From assembly GCA_037189665.1 (NCBI GenBank), contig JBBCIV010000130.1:1-13279 (forward strand): a DNA stretch of 13,279 nucleotides. Direction: 5' to 3'. This document shows, piece after piece, positions 12,407-13,279 of this stretch. Position 1 is the first letter of the stretch, and each line of letters begins with the position of its first letter. This DNA comes from BPJO01 sp037189665. Lineage in GTDB: Bacteria > Planctomycetota > Phycisphaerae > Tepidisphaerales > Tepidisphaeraceae. A model generated the notes under the pieces. The model did no database searches. It had not been told where the DNA came from and saw nothing but the letters and a program-made list of their open reading frames with translations. The position numbers and the translations under genes were made by a program.

Positions 12407-13279
12407 TTAGCGGCGTCGCCGGCCGAACAGGACCAGGCCGGTGGTGAGCAGGCCGAGGGACGCGGGTTCGGGGATGCCTGTCGTGCGGACGATTTCGCTG
12501 TAATACGTGCCCAGATCGGCGGCGAAGGTGGCGTTGCCGTAAACGGTCGTGCTGGCGGGTTGCCCGATGGCCGTCTGAATGTTCGTTATGATGCCGATCA
12601 GCTTGCCTGTCGAATCGAACACCGCGCCGCCGGAATCATGTTCGATCGCCTGGGCTTCGTTGGCGTCGCCGTTGAAATCGAAGATCGTCGCGATCGCCGT
12701 TACGTCTCCGGAGCCGCCGTTGATGACGCCGGTCGGGTTGCCGCCAATGCTGACGGTGGTGTTGGTTCCCCAGCGAATCGCCTGGCCACTCGTATCCCAC
12801 TTCCAGCCGGCGTAGTCGGCGTCGCCGATCACCGTTGTCTCGGTCCACGAATCGGTCCAATAGGTTCGCCCCTGGCCCAGTGGATCCGTCCCGGTGTTCT
12901 GTCGGTTCCAACCGTTGCCCACCAAGGTGACGTTGATACCGACGCTCGTCGTCGGCGCATTGGCGATATCCAGGGTGGAGAGGGCGGGCGTGGTGGTCAG
13001 CTTGAAGACATAGAGATCGGTGAATGAGTTGTCCGCGTTCTTCAACCGCTGGCCGGTGCCGGCCTCCATGGTGAATGGCGTTCCCGACACCGCCGGCAGC
13101 AGGAACGATCCGCCGCCGACGTGATTGGCGGTTAGCACCCAGCCGTCGCCGAGATAGACGCCCGTCGAGTTATTTACGCTGCCGACATGATTGAACTGCG
13201 GCAAACCGACCGGAGCGGTCGTGTTTCCGGTGCCCGTGGACGAGTTAATCAGCACTCCGTACGACACGGCGGAGTGAAC
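12407..13279 (-). CDS. Trypsin-like serine protease with PEP-CTERM anchor, 5' end outside the window
   Basis: The frame stays open to the right edge (residues VHSAV precede the GTG at 13267), so the true start and signal peptide probably lie outside the window. Counting from 13267, the S1-type triad is visible: His49 in WVLTANHVG, Asp84 in FTDLYVFKL and Ser212 in EHDSGGAVF, followed by the usual GKLIGI strand. The C-terminus GIPEPASLGLLTTGLVLFGRRRR (264-286) is a textbook PEP-CTERM signal: the PEP motif, a short hydrophobic stretch and an arginine cluster, cut by an exosortase. The product should be exported and processed at the cell surface. Its substrate is unknown, and no exosortase is encoded here. 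truA follows 36 bases downstream on the same strand. Confidence 0.88.
   Translation of the reverse strand, partial: VHSAVSYGVLINSSTGTGNTTAPVGLPQFNHVGSVNNSTGVYLGDGWVLTANHVGGGSFLLPAVSGTPFTMEAGTGQRLKNADNSFTDLYVFKLTTTPALSTLDIANAPTTSVGINVTLVGNGWNRQNTGTDPLGQGRTYWTDSWTETTVIGDADYAGWKWDTSGQAIRWGTNTTVSIGGNPTGVINGGSGDVTAIATIFDFNGDANEAQAIEHDSGGAVFDSTGKLIGIITNIQTAIGQPASTTVYGNATFAADLGTYYSEIVRTTGIPEPASLGLLTTGLVLFGRRRR

Noticed and set aside
12194..13027. 277-codon plus-strand frame antisense to truA and the protease
   Set aside because: It spans two well-supported minus-strand genes; no ribosome-binding site or recognisable motif.

Overview
The window looks like chromosomal DNA of a GC-rich planctomycete, probably class Phycisphaerae. 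The evidence is an N-terminal LEPR-XLL-type motif on an RTX-like surface protein, a PEP-CTERM sorting tail on a secreted protease, a DUF3826 protein, a BatA-type membrane protein, and short dispersed repeats of a style I associate with planctomycete intergenic DNA. The taxonomic call is inference. No phage, transposase, CRISPR array or plasmid gene is visible.

Left part (1-2270): an unassigned stretch is followed by tRNA-Val(CAC) and a MutT-like NUDIX hydrolase, both on the minus strand. A 336-base intergenic region then carries a near-consensus sigma-70-type promoter and a strong intrinsic terminator, placed just before the start of a plus-strand pyrK-like gene (electron-transfer subunit of dihydroorotate dehydrogenase). 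This is laid out like a transcription attenuator. pyrK meets the RTX-like gene tail to tail over 22 bases that hold a perfect hairpin.

Middle part (2291-5319): a secreted LEPR-XLL / choice-of-anchor-D / RTX protein (minus) and a secreted DUF3826 protein (minus) flank an 860-base gene-free repeat island. The island has three direct-repeat copies followed by three consecutive inverted repeats.

Right part (5512-13279): a BatA-like three-helix membrane protein is followed by a partner-switching set on the plus strand: a STAS anti-anti-sigma protein, an RsbW-like kinase and, 1.6 kb further on, a membrane-bound Cache-HAMP-PP2C phosphatase (RsbU/SpoIIE type). A minus-strand ChlI/MoxR-like AAA+ ATPase lies between the kinase and the phosphatase. 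The inferred circuit is that the phosphatase senses an extracytoplasmic signal and dephosphorylates the STAS protein, which then competes with the kinase's target. No sigma factor is present, so the output is unknown. truA follows on the minus strand, overlapping the 3' end of the phosphatase gene by 25 bases. Upstream of truA is a trypsin-like serine protease with a PEP-CTERM tail, cut by the window edge.

Several genes (nudix, AAA+ ATPase, truA, and less clearly the phosphatase and kinase) have a -10-like hexamer only 5-10 bases before the start codon and no clear Shine-Dalgarno. This suggests leaderless transcripts. The RTX, DUF3826 and STAS genes have clear Shine-Dalgarno sequences.
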